From NCBI GenBank assembly GCA_964544285.1, contig CAZJAQ010000062.1, positions 1 to 7,126 on the forward strand: 7,126 bases of DNA, written 5' to 3'. Below the pieces are notes generated by a model. The model had not been told where the DNA came from and made no database searches. It was given only the letters and a program-made list of their open reading frames with translations. This document shows, piece by piece, positions 5,621 through 7,126 of the stretch. Position 1 is the stretch's first letter. Each line of letters begins with the position of its first letter. The translations under genes and the position numbers were made by a program. The stretch is from CAYGVX01 sp964544285 (GTDB taxonomy: Archaea > Thermoproteota > Bathyarchaeia > Bathyarchaeales > SOJC01).

Positions 5621-6004
5621 ATGAACGCCGAGGTTGTGATTGACCGAGAACTGTTGGATGTCATTTTAGAAAACGCCAGAGCCGTGTATCCCCGAGAAAC
5701 GGTTCTTCTCCTGAGGGGCAAAACCAAAAGAGGCAGAATGGAAATAACCGATATCGTCATCCCTCCTTTAGCTACTCATGGCAGAGGATTCTCAACCTTT
5801 CCTGCACACATGCTTCCTATTGACTTTTCACTGATAGGAAGCGTCCACTCCCATCCTTCAGGCGTCGCAAAGCCCTCGGTGGAGGATTTGAACCGTGCCT
5901 TCGGTAAGGTAATAATGATAGTGGCATATCCTTTCGTTGGGCAGGAGAGCGTGGCAGTCTACCTCCATTCGGGAGAAAGGATTTCTCTAACTGTGACAGA
6001 ATAG
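5621..6004 (+). CDS. JAMM/MPN-domain metalloprotease (Mov34/PAD-1 family)
   Basis: 127 aa, a single JAMM domain with nothing added. The zinc and catalytic set is complete: Glu26 (YPRETVLLL), then VHSHPSGVAKPSVED giving His76, His78, Ser86 and Asp89 in the H-x-H-x7-S-x2-D pattern. Characterised archaeal relatives such as HvJAMM1 cleave isopeptide bonds to ubiquitin-like SAMP proteins and release them for sulfur transfer; other small prokaryotic members process sulfur-carrier proteins. The substrate here is unknown, as no ubiquitin-like or E1-like gene is in view. ATG 5621 is preferred; GTG 5618 directly before it is the other option. It is divergent from lplA and followed after 8 bases by the glycosylase-family gene, so the two are probably cotranscribed. 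Confidence 0.88.
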   Translation: MNAEVVIDRELLDVILENARAVYPRETVLLLRGKTKRGRMEITDIVIPPLATHGRGFSTFPAHMLPIDFSLIGSVHSHPSGVAKPSVEDLNRAFGKVIMIVAYPFVGQESVAVYLHSGERISLTVTE

Positions 6005-6009
6005 GTGGA
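6004..6009 (+). promoter_or_regulatory. Ribosome binding site for the YcaQ-like gene
   Basis: GGTGGA begins on the last base of the JAMM stop codon and lies 3-4 bases before ATG 6013. It fixes the start and points to coupled translation of the two genes. Confidence 0.6.
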
Positions 6010-6012
6010 AGC

Positions 6013-7126
6013 ATGAGTCTCGAGGCAATTTCGAAGGAGACTGCGAGACGATTCCTAATCTCCAGACAAGGATTCAAGAAAAGCGAGGGAAAAGAGGGAA
6101 CGTTAGAGGCGATTAAGCGGCTGGAATGTGTCCAAATCGACCCCGTTCGTGTCGTCCATCGCAACCACCACTTGGTCCTTCACAGCAGAGTAAAGGACTA
6201 CAAACTATCATACTTGGACACGTTGCTCTACAGGGACAGAGCTGTTTTCGAATACTGGTGCAACGAAAAATCAATAATTCCCATGGAAGAATTCCGATAT
6301 TTCCGCTACAGAATGCGGAATTACATGGATTTCCACTCTCCCTTCTATGAACGCTTGAAAGCACAGCGAGAAGAGCTCAAAGACCAGGTTCGCAACGTTT
6401 TGTCAACCATAGAAGCTGAAGGTCCGCTGTCTGCGGAGGATTTCAAGGAAGGCGTTGGGAGCAAGACTGCGAACCGCGTTTTAAACCTGCTTTGGGACTG
6501 CGGTGAGGTAATGATTCACCACGTTGATGGAGACAGTCGATACTACGACTTAACAGAGCGTATTCTGCCCAAAAACCTAGACACCGAGATGCCAAGCAGA
6601 GAGGAGTATAATCGATTTATGATCGAGAAGTACATGAGAGCCTATGGTCTCGTTGACGTGCGCGACTGGAGGTTCGGATGGCTTTCGTTAAAAGGCATTC
6701 AGCGCAAAGCAGTGGTAGAAGAGATGGAAAAAGATGGAAAGCTGCAGTCATTGAAGATAGAGGGTGTCAAGCATGTCTACCATGTTCTAGAAGAATATCT
6801 GAGCTCTCTCGAGGCCGCAGAAGACTCTTCCATCGAAGAAAAAGTCCACTTTATCGCCCCCCTCGACAACCTCATCTGGAACCGTAAGTTAATCTCTGAA
6901 ATATTCGGCTTCTGCTATGCTTGGGAAATCTACAAAATTCCGGAGAAGAGGCAGTACGGCTACTACGTCTTGCCAGTTCTTCATGGCACAAGGTTTGTTG
7001 GAAGACTCGACCCGAAGTTGGACAGAGCAAGCAAAACGATGATCATTAACTCGCTGACGCTTGAGGAAGACCGCTTTGAAGAAGACTTCGTTCTTGAATT
7101 GGCGGTGACGCTGAAAAGCTTTCTAC
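6013..7126 (+). CDS. YcaQ/AlkZ-like winged-helix DNA glycosylase family protein (HTH_42), 3' end cut by window
   Basis: 371 codons are visible with no stop; from the family size of about 400 aa only a short tail is missing. The protein carries the HTH_42 signature: LECVQIDPVRVVHRNHHLVLHSR (37-59), with the Gln41-Ile42-Asp43 triad matching the QxD catalytic motif of YcaQ-like enzymes (AlkZ proper has QxQ), then winged-helix repeats in the middle and a C-terminal block with APLDNLIWNR, KRQYGYYVLPVLHG and FVGRLDPKLDR. Family members such as E. coli YcaQ and Streptomyces AlkZ remove alkylated bases and unhook interstrand crosslinks. All landmark motifs look intact, so activity is plausible, though the substrate cannot be read from sequence. 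It lies 8 bases after the JAMM gene with its own GGTGGA site. This reading frame was translated by hand from ATG 6013. Confidence 0.88.
   Translation, partial: MSLEAISKETARRFLISRQGFKKSEGKEGTLEAIKRLECVQIDPVRVVHRNHHLVLHSRVKDYKLSYLDTLLYRDRAVFEYWCNEKSIIPMEEFRYFRYRMRNYMDFHSPFYERLKAQREELKDQVRNVLSTIEAEGPLSAEDFKEGVGSKTANRVLNLLWDCGEVMIHHVDGDSRYYDLTERILPKNLDTEMPSREEYNRFMIEKYMRAYGLVDVRDWRFGWLSLKGIQRKAVVEEMEKDGKLQSLKIEGVKHVYHVLEEYLSSLEAAEDSSIEEKVHFIAPLDNLIWNRKLISEIFGFCYAWEIYKIPEKRQYGYYVLPVLHGTRFVGRLDPKLDRASKTMIINSLTLEEDRFEEDFVLELAVTLKSFL

Noticed and set aside
6113..6887. Short frames on both strands across the YcaQ-like gene
   Set aside because: The continuous frame from ATG 6013 to the window end matches the HTH_42 family throughout, so the short frames are shadows.
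1..7126. CRISPR arrays, tRNA or rRNA genes, insertion sequences, attachment sites
   Set aside because: No regularly spaced repeats, clover-leaf-like segments, transposase motifs or terminal inverted repeats were seen on reading the window.

Overview
The window reads as a chromosomal segment of a mesophilic or moderately thermophilic archaeon. The evidence is a family-B DNA polymerase with archaeal-style palm motifs and a C-terminal PCNA-binding-like tail, a stand-alone Trm112 with the archaeal CPID zinc-knuckle variant, a short lipoate ligase lacking the C-terminal domain, a small JAMM protease, and A/T-rich TATA-like boxes close to start codons. The overall feel (nucleotide-sugar dehydrogenase style, polymerase N-terminus) suggests a Bathyarchaeia-like lineage, but that placement is inference from memory of the families.

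Layout: seven protein genes packed almost without gaps. (1) 106-1449 (+) is a nucleotide-sugar dehydrogenase homologue. It overlaps by 4 bases (2) 1446-2405 (+), a Gfo/Idh/MocA oxidoreductase of WbpB-like type. Together they look like part of an operon for an acetamido-sugar uronic acid used in glycan or S-layer decoration. (3) 2407-2697 (-) is Trm112, tail-to-tail with gene 2. (4) 2858-4762 (+) is a family-B DNA polymerase, divergent from Trm112. (5) 4752-5546 (-) is lipoate-protein ligase A (N-terminal module), overlapping the polymerase tail by 11 bases. (6) 5621-6004 (+) is a JAMM/MPN metalloprotease. It is followed 8 bases later by (7) 6013-end (+), a YcaQ/AlkZ-like HTH_42 DNA glycosylase-family protein cut by the window edge.

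The most interesting points are two proteins that keep their fold but have lost key chemistry. The dehydrogenase homologue lacks the catalytic cysteine and lysine and has a damaged dinucleotide-binding motif, yet stays open over its full length inside a translationally coupled operon, so it looks like a pseudoenzyme. The DNA polymerase appears to have lost nearly the whole 3'-5' exonuclease domain by an internal deletion that joins the Exo I region to the Exo III region, while polymerase motifs A and C and a PIP-like tail remain. With a JAMM protease and a YcaQ-like glycosylase in one operon downstream, the right half could be a small DNA-damage neighbourhood, but that functional link is a hypothesis. 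No RNA genes, CRISPR arrays, insertion sequences or integration sites were seen.
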